Positions 15,424-23,917 of a stretch of 44,764 nt of DNA are shown piece after piece; the first letter of the stretch is position 1; the number at the start of each line of letters is the position of its first letter. Location of the stretch: the NCBI GenBank assembly GCA_021740045.1, contig JAIPAP010000019.1:1-44764 (forward strand), written 5' to 3'. The position numbers and the translations under genes were made by a program. The DNA is from Bacteroidales bacterium (GTDB taxonomy: Bacteria > Bacteroidota > Bacteroidia > Bacteroidales > JAIPAP01). The notes beneath the pieces are model-generated. The model had not been told where the DNA came from and searched no databases. It saw only the letters and a program-made list of their open reading frames with translations.

Positions 15424-15921
15424 ATGAAGTGCAGATTAGTGAAAGTAGGTGAACTAAGCGGAAAATCCGCCTCTGTATACTCAATTGTATTCAACAACAA
15501 AGAAGAGACTTTGCTTGATCAATTCATTCGTGAATGTATTATTTCATTTAAAAATGAAACAAAAGATATTGTAAAGCGTTTAAAAACCATAGGAAGTCGT
15601 ACCGGAGCAAGAACTCATTTTTTCAAAGAATTTGAAGGAGAACCGGGTGATGGGGTGTGTGCTTTGTATGACAAGCCTGGCAGTAACTTGAGGTTGTATT
15701 GTATACGCTATGGCACCCAAATACTCGTAGTTGGAAGCGGGGGGCCAAAGAACAAGACAATACGTGCATTTCAGGAAGATAAAAAGCTAAAAAATGAGAA
15801 TTACTTTCTCAGATGGTTATCATCACAGATTACTGAAAGGATAAGAGGTAAGGACATTACGTTTATAAATGACGGGTTCGATTTGAAAGGCAACTTAGAA
15901 TTTGAAATTAATGAAAAGTAA
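15424..15921 (+). CDS. HigB-like RelE-superfamily toxin of a probable TAC system
   Basis: A 165-residue protein predicted to be an mRNA-cleaving toxin. The core pattern is that of HigB/Gp49-like RelE-fold proteins: a helical section IVKRLKTIGSRTGARTHFFKEFEGE, a strand GVCALYDKPGSNLRLYCIRYG, then QILVVGSGGPKNKTIRAFQED and a C-terminal helix. The LRLYCIRYG..ILVVGSGGPK stretch is the analogue of the strand pair that carries basic catalytic residues in HigB. It is longer than classical HigB (about 100 residues) because of about 50 extra N-terminal residues. Its stop lies 11 bases inside the next gene (the helix-turn-helix antitoxin), the toxin-first order of higBA loci. The third gene resembles SecB, pointing to a chaperone-controlled toxin-antitoxin system. 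Confidence 0.7.
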   Translation: MKCRLVKVGELSGKSASVYSIVFNNKEETLLDQFIRECIISFKNETKDIVKRLKTIGSRTGARTHFFKEFEGEPGDGVCALYDKPGSNLRLYCIRYGTQILVVGSGGPKNKTIRAFQEDKKLKNENYFLRWLSSQITERIRGKDITFINDGFDLKGNLEFEINEK

Positions 15922-16321
15922 AGACATGTTAAATAAAAGTGCATTAGACAGTTTGTTAGATGAAATAACACCAATTGAGCAGGCTAAAACGGATGCAAAA
16001 ATGATACTCGCCGCTCGCATTGGGGATGCTATGAAAGCAAAGAGTTGGAAAAATAAAGATCTTTTGGCTGCTGTAGAAAGAAACAATCCTTCGGTAATTA
16101 CAAAATGGCTATCGGGAACACATAACTTCACGGTAGATACATTGGTTGAACTCGAAAACGCATTAGGGATATCACTTCTTAATTTGAACAAGGAAAAGCA
16201 AAAGACTGAAAGAACTTATCATGTGGTAGTTAAAAAGGAGGTTGAGCTTACTTCCGGTCTGGATAACTTCAATCAAATAATTAGCATGGTTGAAGAAGGA
16301 AGACAACACTATTACAAGTGA
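15911..16321 (+). CDS. HigA-like helix-turn-helix antitoxin of a probable TAC system
   Basis: A 136-residue XRE-type DNA-binding protein. The helix-turn-helix lies around residues 35-80: ILAARIGDAMKAKSWKNKDLLAAVERN followed by SVITKWLSGTHNFTVDTLVELENALGI, where WLSG-x-HNFT is the usual recognition-helix end and turn. A C-terminal segment of about 50 residues (TERTYHVVVKKEVELTSG and beyond) extends past the DNA-binding domain; in chaperone-controlled antitoxins such an extension is the chaperone-addiction region. The ATG at 15911 overlaps the toxin stop; an upstream TTG at 15902 is a weaker alternative. It is followed after 45 bases by a SecB-like gene. Confidence 0.75.
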   Translation: MKSKDMLNKSALDSLLDEITPIEQAKTDAKMILAARIGDAMKAKSWKNKDLLAAVERNNPSVITKWLSGTHNFTVDTLVELENALGISLLNLNKEKQKTERTYHVVVKKEVELTSGLDNFNQIISMVEEGRQHYYK

Positions 16322-16366
16322 TTATCTGCATATTGCAATAGCATAACCGCCTAATCATATTGATTT

Positions 16367-16792
16367 ATGGAAAATGAGAAAAACGAATTTGAGATAAAAG
16401 CAATTGAATTGCTTGATACATCATTATCAGCACCGGATAAACCGCTGGCTAATAACACCATATTTCAGTTTGATATTAAATTGGAACATCGAATCGGCTT
16501 TGAGAAAAACTTACTTGTCGTTATATGCACAATAACGGTTTTAGATGATTCTAAAAATAAAACATTCGGTAAAGTTCGTACAAGCTGTGTATACGAAATC
16601 CTTGATCTTTCCAAGTTTTTTAATGATGATGAAAAGCAATTTGATATGCCGGAAAACCTAATCACAAAACTCAATTCGATTTCTATTGCCACCACCCGGG
16701 GTATTATGTTTTCGTGTTTCAAGGGGACATTCCTTCATAAAGCCATACTGCCAATAGTTGATCCTCAGGATATTAAAACAAAAAACAACTAG
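16367..16792 (+). CDS. SecB-like chaperone of a probable TAC system
   Basis: A 141-residue protein that fits the SecB fold by pattern: an N-terminal strand with hydrophobic spacing (EIKAIELLDTSL), then strands in FQFDIKLEHRIGFEKNLLVVICTITVLDD, a strand ending VRTSCVYEILDLSKFF comparable to the E. coli SecB segment with QGGIFSI, and a final helix SISIATTRGIMFSCFKGTFLHKAILPIVDP comparable to the SecB helix ending RGTFPQLNLAPVNF. It follows the HigA-like gene by 45 bases in the same direction. In Mycobacterium tuberculosis a SecB-like chaperone (Rv1957) folds and protects a HigA antitoxin; the arrangement here suggests the same. The assignment rests on eye alignment and needs a profile search. 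Confidence 0.65.
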   Translation: MENEKNEFEIKAIELLDTSLSAPDKPLANNTIFQFDIKLEHRIGFEKNLLVVICTITVLDDSKNKTFGKVRTSCVYEILDLSKFFNDDEKQFDMPENLITKLNSISIATTRGIMFSCFKGTFLHKAILPIVDPQDIKTKNN

Positions 16793-17271
16793 TTCATTGC
16801 AATTTCTTTATACCGATAAGCAATAATCAAATTTGTCACCTTAACCCGACAAATTTTAAAAATCTCCTCCAATCCCCATTCTTAGGTCTTTTCCATCATC
16901 CAATCAATCAACCAATCAACCAATCAACCTTCCAACCATTCAACCAATCAACCATTCAACCATTCAACCATCCACTCATCCAATCATTCATTCTCTCGTT
17001 CTCTCAGTCTCTCAGTCTCTTCGTCTCTCAGCCTCTTAGTCTTTCCATCATCCAACCACTCAACCAATCAACCATTCAACCATCCACTCATCCAACCAAC
17101 CAATCAACCAATCAGCCATTCAACCAATCAACCATTCAACCAATCAACCATCCAATCATCCAATCATCCAATCATCCAATCATCCAATCACTCAGTCACT
17201 CAGTCACTCAGTCTCTCAGTCCCTAAGTCTCTCATTCTCTCAGTCTCTTCGTCTCTCAGTCTCTTCGTCCC
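16793..17271. repeat. Low-complexity array of short degenerate units
   Basis: From about 16895 to 17297 the sequence is almost entirely short related units: first CCAATCAA/CCATTCAA types, then TCTCTCAGTC types, then the first type again, then CATCCAATCA, and finally CTCAGTCC. It separates the TAC locus from the helicase. The array continues past 17272 into the last codons of the helicase gene. No gene is seen in it. Confidence 0.85.
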
Positions 17272-20200
17272 TCAGTCCCTCAGTCCCTCAGTCTCCACCA
17301 CCGGCTCTTCCCCATCCACATAGATCAGGAACATCCTCACAGTGGCATATCCCATTTGTTTTAACAGTTCACCATAGCGTTTAAGCTGCTTTTTGTGGCT
17401 TTCTTCGGCATGGCCGGTTTTGTAATCGACGATCCAGGTTTCATCTGTTTTAAAGATGATGCGGTCGGGGCGGTAGCTGTCGCCACCGGGAAGCAATATC
17501 TCGGATTCGTTGCGGCCATTGAGGCCTGCTTCAAAAAAGGGTTTGATTTCCGGTCGCTGAAGCAACCGGTCAATGGCTGTTGCCAATGCTTCTTTTTGTC
17601 CTTCATCGATAAGTCCTTCCTCAAACATGGCATCAACAGCACCCTGAACATCATCCGGCGCATTGATCTTTGCCAGTGCAGCATGCACCAGGTTTCCCCA
17701 ATCACGGCCGGCGGCAGGGTCCTCCACATCCCAATAGTCAGGTGCGCGGCCCTTGATCATGATGGTCTTGCGCCAGTCGGATGATAGCCATGCAGCAGGT
17801 TTATATTGATTTTCCCCGCTTGAAGCATCAGTTGATGTATGAGCCGGCTTTTTGCCGAATGCATAGGTCGCTGTATTCTCATCCCACCTTTGCTTTTTTC
17901 CCAGGTACCATTTGAAAAAGTCAGCCACCGATTTGGGTGGCCCACTCGATTTCGAGGGTTGATTCGTGATGATGAACAACTGTTCCACCGGGCGGGTCAT
18001 GGTGACATAGAGCATATTCACAAAGTCCAGCGCCGATTTGCGTTCCTCTTCCTGGTATAAAGGAGCAAAATCAGTATAATTCAGACTTTTGTTCATGGGC
18101 AACATAGCCGTTTTCATTTCAGGGATTGCTCGGCTCTTAAAATCAACCCACACCGCATCTTTACTGTTCTTGATCTTCATGGTGGCCATGGGATAGATCA
18201 CCACCGGAAACTGCAGCCCCTTGGCTTTATGGATGGTCATCACATGCACCGCATCGGTGCCCTCGGGGATGACCACCGAACGCTTTTCTTTTTCATCCGC
18301 CCACCACTCCAGGAAATCCTCGAGCCGGGCATTGCGCTTGGTGGTATAATCCAGCACCGCATCGAGGAAAAACTGCAAATAAGCATCCGGTTGCCGGTCC
18401 AGCCCGAAATTCCTGATCAGCGCCTCGCATTGGTCATACAACGGAAGATGCCGTAAAGCCTCCACCGGGAAATCAAGTTGGTTATCATGAAGGATTTCCA
18501 GGAAGTCATTAAAGGCATGATGATCTTCCTCGAAATGAAATTCCTGCTGCCCTTCCTGTTTACCTTTGCCAATGATGGAAAATTCGCGGTGCAGATCATC
18601 CGATTGTGTTTTTCCGGCATTTGCCAGGTAATCGATCACTTCCGCCATCAGCACCTTATCGGAAGGGTTAATCATTAATTGTAGCAAAGCCGTGATAAAG
18701 CCAACCTCCGGTGAGCTTTTCAGCAACAGCGATTCGGCCGAGATCACGCTAATACCTTGATTCAGCAAATGGCGGGCAATTTCACTGGCATCTATGTTGC
18801 TACGGCACAGGATGGCAATGTCGCTGTAGCGGTATCCTTCCCTGCGCAATTCACCAATATGGCTTTCCACCTTCTCCAGGTTCATCTCCCTGAACTCCTG
18901 CCGGGGCGCCTTGGGTAGAAATTCAATATGGACGTAACCATCCTCGGCCTTACCACCCAGCTCCTGTGCAGCATTCCGGTAGAGCTCTTTATAAGCATCA
19001 TCCGGCAGGTGCTGCGCAATGGAGGTGAAAAAATCATTATTAAAATCAACGATCTCCCGCCTTGAACGAAAGTTCTTATCGAGCACCGCTTCTTTATAAT
19101 GCTGCTTGAGGGTTTGTTCCCGCTCTTGCTGAAAACTGCCTTTTTTCCGGTAAATGGCCGGTAACTGCAGGAACTGCTCCACCTCCCCGTTGCGCCAGCG
19201 GTAAATGGCTTGCTTTCCATCGCCCACCACCAGGTTAAACTGATTGGCCGACAATGAATTCTCCAGCAAAGGCACCAGGTTCTGCCATTGCAGCACCGAG
19301 GTATCCTGGAATTCATCCAGCAGGTAATGCCGGTATTTCTCCCCTACCCGCTCATAAATGAAAGGCACGGGCTGCTCCAGCACAATGCCGGCAATCTTTT
19401 CGTTAAACTCCGAAATGGGCAGGATTTGCTCCTGCTGCTTGATCTCATCCAGGATGCCTGAAATCTCATGCAACACCGCCATGGAATAGAGCTGCGACCG
19501 CAGCATGTTGAAAACAATGTAATCGGAAGCCTTTTGTTGAATGTGTTCCTGGATTTGCCGGAAAATGTTTACCAGTTGCCCTTTGACGGACTCGATGGCA
19601 TCTTTATCACCATCTTTTGCTCCTTTCGAATACCATTTATCCTGATCAACCGTATCGGTTACGAATGTATTCGGGTACAGTTTATCGATATCGGTTGCAA
19701 AGCGTTTTTCAGCCAGGTTATCAAAATACGTCCCAATGCCTTTGCGCCCCTGGTAAAACTCATCGCCATTCAAACCTTTATTGCGGATGACCTTCATAGC
19801 GTCTTGCCCCAAAGCGGCCATGGTATTTTCAAAAATACTGATTTCCGTATTGATCGTTTTTCCGATTTTTTCAAAATCGTCCAGCGATAAGTCGCGGAGT
19901 TTGCTGATGTACGGACGGCTATCCTCCCGGGTAAGGGTGTAGGCAAATTCCTGCAGGTCGCGCTGCACGTCCCAGCTTTTCTCCTCGCCGGTCTTGTCGC
20001 GTGTAAAGCGTATCAGGGCATTGGTGAGCTTTTCATCCTCCCCCACCCGGCTGATGAGGAAATCAACGGCTTGGTCGATCAGGCTTTGGGTATCGAGTTC
20101 CACCTCGAAGTTCACCGGGATATTCAAGTCGAATGCAAAGGAGCGAATAATGCGGTGCACAAAGCTATCGATAGTTCCTATGGAAAACTGGGAGTAGTTG

Positions 20201-20511
20201 TGCAGGATGTTTTGCAACACCTGTTCAGCATTGCTTTTAATCGCTTTTTGATCCAATCCGGTTTCCGTTATAAGCTTAGGCAGAAGGAATCCACGTGGAG
20301 CCTGATCCTGATCATGGTTAGCCAGCTCGTGCAAGCTTTTAATCACCCGCTCTTTCATCTCATTGGCCGCTTTATTGGTAAAGGTAAGCGCCAGGATGTT
20401 ACTGAATTTCCCGGGATCGTTTAACACGATCTTCAGGTATTCCATCACCAGGGTGGTGGTCTTCCCGGAGCCTGCCGAGGACTTATATACAAGGAATTTG
20501 CCGGTGGACAT
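17272..20511 (-). CDS. UvrD/AddA-like helicase with C-terminal PD-(D/E)XK nuclease
   Basis: A 1079-residue superfamily-1 helicase-nuclease, likely a subunit of an AddAB-type double-strand-break repair enzyme. Walker A is SSAGSGKTTT near residue 10, and motif Ia is LTFTNKAANEMKERV. Further on come the Walker B LLDEFQDTS, VGDGKQAIYRWRNGE, the MTIHKAKGLQFPVVI motif V region and LYVTMTRP (motif VI). The C-terminal nuclease is signalled by YRPDRIIF and WIVDYKTG, giving the PD...DxK active site near residue 1035. Length suits AddA (about 1100-1200). A partner AddB is not in the window. Codons after VVETE at the C-terminus are encoded by the low-complexity repeat (GLRD from GACTGAGGGACTGA-like sequence), so the true end may have been altered by repeat growth. 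The start at 20511 begins MSTGKFLVYKSSAGSG. Confidence 0.85.
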   Translation of the reverse strand: MSTGKFLVYKSSAGSGKTTTLVMEYLKIVLNDPGKFSNILALTFTNKAANEMKERVIKSLHELANHDQDQAPRGFLLPKLITETGLDQKAIKSNAEQVLQNILHNYSQFSIGTIDSFVHRIIRSFAFDLNIPVNFEVELDTQSLIDQAVDFLISRVGEDEKLTNALIRFTRDKTGEEKSWDVQRDLQEFAYTLTREDSRPYISKLRDLSLDDFEKIGKTINTEISIFENTMAALGQDAMKVIRNKGLNGDEFYQGRKGIGTYFDNLAEKRFATDIDKLYPNTFVTDTVDQDKWYSKGAKDGDKDAIESVKGQLVNIFRQIQEHIQQKASDYIVFNMLRSQLYSMAVLHEISGILDEIKQQEQILPISEFNEKIAGIVLEQPVPFIYERVGEKYRHYLLDEFQDTSVLQWQNLVPLLENSLSANQFNLVVGDGKQAIYRWRNGEVEQFLQLPAIYRKKGSFQQEREQTLKQHYKEAVLDKNFRSRREIVDFNNDFFTSIAQHLPDDAYKELYRNAAQELGGKAEDGYVHIEFLPKAPRQEFREMNLEKVESHIGELRREGYRYSDIAILCRSNIDASEIARHLLNQGISVISAESLLLKSSPEVGFITALLQLMINPSDKVLMAEVIDYLANAGKTQSDDLHREFSIIGKGKQEGQQEFHFEEDHHAFNDFLEILHDNQLDFPVEALRHLPLYDQCEALIRNFGLDRQPDAYLQFFLDAVLDYTTKRNARLEDFLEWWADEKEKRSVVIPEGTDAVHVMTIHKAKGLQFPVVIYPMATMKIKNSKDAVWVDFKSRAIPEMKTAMLPMNKSLNYTDFAPLYQEEERKSALDFVNMLYVTMTRPVEQLFIITNQPSKSSGPPKSVADFFKWYLGKKQRWDENTATYAFGKKPAHTSTDASSGENQYKPAAWLSSDWRKTIMIKGRAPDYWDVEDPAAGRDWGNLVHAALAKINAPDDVQGAVDAMFEEGLIDEGQKEALATAIDRLLQRPEIKPFFEAGLNGRNESEILLPGGDSYRPDRIIFKTDETWIVDYKTGHAEESHKKQLKRYGELLKQMGYATVRMFLIYVDGEEPVVETEGLRD

Positions 20512-20968
20512 GGGTTGTCGGGTTTTGATTATGAATCTCCTTTTTAATCTCTAATTCGTGAACTGTTCATCGAGTGCTTGATAGATCAGTTAATTGGTTG
20601 ATTGGTCAATTGGTTGCCTGCAGGAAGCAAATTCAAAATCACTGATTTCCGGTGAAATTGTATTTAGCATGGAGAAATCCCCCTGCTCTTTCTAAACATC
20701 AACTATTCAAACTATTAATTGCTCCAAAGATTATATTATGCACTTTCCTATGCTTACTAATTAACAAATCAACTATTCAACAAATTAACTATTTAACAAA
20801 TCAACTAATTAACTAATCAACTAATTAACTAATTAACTAATTAACTAATTAACTAATTAACTAATTAACTAATTAACTAATTAACAAATCAACTATTTAA
20901 CCAATCAACCATTCAACCATTCAACCAATCACCACCCTCCATCCTATACCAATGCTTTTCCGGGATGC
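20512..20968. repeat. Intergenic region with AACTAATTAACTAATT-type repeat array
   Basis: From about 20757 to 20930 the sequence is units of AACTAATT and relatives (CAACTATT, CAACCATT). No gene is present. It lies between the helicase start and the glycerate kinase stop, so the operon end and the helicase promoter must be within or beside the array. Confidence 0.75.
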
Positions 20969-22126
20969 TCATTCCTTCCTCCAATCCAGTGTCTTAGCCC
21001 CCAACACCACCAGCCGCATCATATTGGCAGCGGTATCCTGCAGGAGCTGGCCGGCATCGCGCATGGCGTCTTCAAGTCGCATGGGCTTATCGGTTATCGA
21101 CAGCAAAGCATCGAAGCCCTGTTCATAAAGCGCTTCATAGCCTTCGCCCAGTGTACCGGCAATCCCAATCACCGGCTTAGCGTATTTTTTGGCGGTCTGT
21201 GCCACTCCGTGCGGTGTTTTGCCAAAAGGCGTTTGGTGATCCATTTTCCCTTCGCCGGTGATTACAATGTCGGCCCATTGCACAGCTTCATCCAGGTGAA
21301 CCTTCTCCCTAACGATCTGGAAACCCGGCTTCAATTCAGCATTGCAAAACGCCATTAATCCGGCGCCCAATCCGCCGGCGGCGCCGGCACCCGGAACAAA
21401 TTCCACATCCTTACCGAGGTTTTCCCTGATCAAGGCAGCAAAATTTTTCAGGGCTTCATCAAGCTGACCAACCAATTCCTTTAACGCTCCTTTTTGAGGG
21501 CCGTAAATCTGTGAAGCCCCGTTGATACCGGTTAAGGGGTTGTCCACATCACAAGCCACCGTAAATTTGGTTTCAGCAACCCGCTGATCAAATGCCGAGA
21601 GGTCCATGCTATGAAGGTCTTTTAGCTCCAAACCTCCTTTATCGAGCAGCTCCCCTTGCTGGTTTCTGAAATTGCCGCCAAGGGCTTCCACCATGCCGGC
21701 ACCGCCGTCGTTTGTAGCGCTGCCGCCAATTCCGATGATGATATGCTCCACGCCATTGTCCAGGGCCTTTTTGATCAGCTGTCCCGTTCCATAAGTCGTG
21801 GTGAGCGCCGGGTTACGCTCGGTTTCATCGATCAGCTCCAGGCCGGAGGCTGCCGCCATTTCGATCACGGCGGTTTTGCCATCTCCCAAAATACCGTAAA
21901 ACGATTCCACTTCCCGCATCAGGGGATCGAAAACAACAGTGGTAATGATCTCACCGCCGGTGGCATCCACCAAGGCTTGCACAGTACCTTCTCCACCATC
22001 GGCTACGGGAAGGTCCCTGATCGCGGCATCGGGTATTATCCGCTGGATACCGGCACCAATATTCTGCGCTACCTGCCGTGCTGTTAGGCAATTTTTATAC
22101 GAATCGGGTGCAATTAGTATCTTCAT
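20969..22126 (-). CDS. Glycerate kinase (glycerate 2-kinase, GarK type)
   Basis: A 385-residue kinase converting D-glycerate and ATP to 2-phosphoglycerate. The N-terminus KILIAPDSYKNCLTA, then PVADGGEGTVQAL, the segment GIGGSATNDGGAGMVEALG and the later VITGEGKMDHQTPFGKTPHGVAQ are family signatures of the GarK/GlxK class, a fold unrelated to GLYCTK and to eukaryotic plant glycerate kinase. Length is normal (about 380). It is the last gene of the minus-strand six-gene operon, 28 bases after the phosphorylase-like gene. In this context the likely glycerate source is phosphorolysis of glucosylglycerate by the preceding enzyme. Product feeds lower glycolysis. Confidence 0.93.
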   Translation of the reverse strand: MKILIAPDSYKNCLTARQVAQNIGAGIQRIIPDAAIRDLPVADGGEGTVQALVDATGGEIITTVVFDPLMREVESFYGILGDGKTAVIEMAAASGLELIDETERNPALTTTYGTGQLIKKALDNGVEHIIIGIGGSATNDGGAGMVEALGGNFRNQQGELLDKGGLELKDLHSMDLSAFDQRVAETKFTVACDVDNPLTGINGASQIYGPQKGALKELVGQLDEALKNFAALIRENLGKDVEFVPGAGAAGGLGAGLMAFCNAELKPGFQIVREKVHLDEAVQWADIVITGEGKMDHQTPFGKTPHGVAQTAKKYAKPVIGIAGTLGEGYEALYEQGFDALLSITDKPMRLEDAMRDAGQLLQDTAANMMRLVVLGAKTLDWRKE

Positions 22127-22154
22127 AATTTCGATAAGCCTTCAAAGCTATGTA

Positions 22155-23882
22155 TTATACTGGTTTTAACCATAAGGATTGATACGGTTGAAGTACAAAA
22201 CCGAATAAATCGTTGACAAGCATTCCGGTCATCAAGTCTTTATACGTATATTTAAATCGCTCAAATTCAGAACCTAACATCACCTCCTTATGGGTTATGT
22301 TGGAAATGCTTACCAAGGAATCACCTTCATCCGTATGGTCTTCGCGAAGTACGATAAAAAATGCAGACCCCATGTTGATTATCTTTTGCGAATTATCCGG
22401 ATGAAAAGCCTCCTCATTGCGGCGGATAGCAGCCAGTCTCCTTAATTCATCAAATACCCTTTTGTAGGAAGTGTCGTAAGCCAATAGACCTTCCAGTTCT
22501 TCACGGTTCCATTTTTTCCGGTTGATTGTCCGACTGCGCTGGGTTTTCCGAAGGCCTTCATAATCATTAGGTGTTCCAAACAAGCTATGAATATAAAAAG
22601 CCGGAATGCCTTGCAGGGTCATCATAATGGTTTGTGAACAAATAAACCGCTCTATTTGAAAGTCATCCACTTCATCAGCTGTGTGCTTCAAAGCATCAAA
22701 ATAGGTTATGTTGATTTCGTAGGGGCTTTCACTACCGTCGGCATTGCGCTTGGTGCTTATCTTTCCGCCAAACTCCCGCATATTGTTGAGCAATTCCTCC
22801 TTTTCCGCTTCCGGAAGAATGCCTTCCAGTGGCCTTACGCCTATGCCATCATGCGAGGCGGTGAAGTTCAGGTAAGTCATGCCCTGACCCGGATCGGGCA
22901 TGCGGGAAACCCAATCGTTCAAATACCTAGAGTCGGCTTTGTGCAAGGCATGCAGCAACAAGGGTGGAAGGCTGAACTGGTAGATCATATGGGCCTCGTC
23001 ACCATCGCCGAAATAACTCAGGTTTTCTTCATTGGGAACATTGGTTTCGGTAAGGATGATCCCATCAGGCTTGACCATTTCGGTAATATCCCGCATCAGT
23101 TTAACCACTTCATGTGTTTGGGGCAGATGGATACAGGAAGTCCCGATCTCTTTCCACAGATAGGCAATGGCATCCAGGCGAATAATGCGGGCGCCGTTTT
23201 TCAGATAAAACATCAGCACCTTCATCATTTCGATGAGCAGATCAGGGTTTGAAAAATTCAGATCGATCTGGTCTTCGCTAAAGGTGGTCCATACATGTTT
23301 TTCCCCTTCGTTGGTTCGAAAGGCCGTTAGCAAGGGTTTACTCCGGGGCCTCACTACCTGCGAAAGATCAGTGTGAGGATCGACCTCAATAAAATAATCT
23401 CTGCCGGGATGCTTACCCCGCAAATAATTCTGAAACCATTCACTTTTTTGAGAGATGTGATTGATCACCAAATCCATCATCAAATCAAAGTCCCGGTTGA
23501 TAGTGCCGATGTCATCCCAATCGCCCAATTGCGGATCCACACGGAAATAATCGACCACCGAAAATCCGTCATCCGAAGTGTAGGGGAAGAAGGGCAGGAT
23601 GTGAACCGTTGATAAACTATCTTTCAGGTTTTTATGCAAAAAATCAGCCAGGGTGGAAAGCGGCTTGATGCCTTCCTCTATAATGCTATCGCCATAAGTG
23701 ATCAACAGGATGTCCCGTTCATTCCATTTTTCGTTCACAAATTTCCCCAGTTGCAAATGATCCCTGACCACATCCAGCAGTGCATTGATCTTATCTTCAT
23801 CGATCAGGCTTCCATAAATGGTCTGAAGCCTGCTACGGATCAACTCTTGCTGCTTACCGGATAATTCTCTGTTTGCTTCCAT
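22155..23882 (-). CDS. GH13_18 glucosylglycerate-phosphorylase-like enzyme
   Basis: A 575-residue glycoside phosphorylase of the sucrose phosphorylase subfamily. The GH13 residues are in place: catalytic nucleophile D237 in RIIRLDAIAYLWK, acid/base E279 in ILTETNV, transition-state stabiliser D345 in TASHDGIG, and the ILPFFPYTSDDGFSVVDY region near residue 96, typical of the sucrose phosphorylase type. The adjacent glycerate kinase and GT81 genes make glucosylglycerate (or a related glucoside) the likely substrate, giving alpha-D-glucose-1-phosphate and D-glycerate. Sucrose phosphorylase is typically about 490-500 residues, so this enzyme is somewhat longer, as for the glucosylglycerate branch. 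No signal peptide, so it is cytosolic. It is the fifth gene of the operon. Sucrose or glucosylglycerol remain alternatives. Confidence 0.8.
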   Translation of the reverse strand: MEANRELSGKQQELIRSRLQTIYGSLIDEDKINALLDVVRDHLQLGKFVNEKWNERDILLITYGDSIIEEGIKPLSTLADFLHKNLKDSLSTVHILPFFPYTSDDGFSVVDYFRVDPQLGDWDDIGTINRDFDLMMDLVINHISQKSEWFQNYLRGKHPGRDYFIEVDPHTDLSQVVRPRSKPLLTAFRTNEGEKHVWTTFSEDQIDLNFSNPDLLIEMMKVLMFYLKNGARIIRLDAIAYLWKEIGTSCIHLPQTHEVVKLMRDITEMVKPDGIILTETNVPNEENLSYFGDGDEAHMIYQFSLPPLLLHALHKADSRYLNDWVSRMPDPGQGMTYLNFTASHDGIGVRPLEGILPEAEKEELLNNMREFGGKISTKRNADGSESPYEINITYFDALKHTADEVDDFQIERFICSQTIMMTLQGIPAFYIHSLFGTPNDYEGLRKTQRSRTINRKKWNREELEGLLAYDTSYKRVFDELRRLAAIRRNEEAFHPDNSQKIINMGSAFFIVLREDHTDEGDSLVSISNITHKEVMLGSEFERFKYTYKDLMTGMLVNDLFGFVLQPYQSLWLKPV

Positions 23883-23917
23883 AACACTTTGTTTTTTATC
23901 AAAGAAAGATGCTTATG

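Noticed and set aside
16895-17270. Possible CRISPR array
   Set aside because: The units are 8 to 10 bases, variable, and directly adjacent without spacers, so it is a slippage-type tandem repeat and not a repeat-spacer array.
19468-19890. Plus-strand open frame inside the AddA-like helicase
   Set aside because: Antisense shadow of the helicase coding frame; no independent motif.
20757-20930. Possible replication origin or plasmid iterons
   Set aside because: The AACTAATT units are AT-rich and tandem, but no initiator gene or DnaA-box cluster is nearby and similar arrays with other units occur in other gaps.
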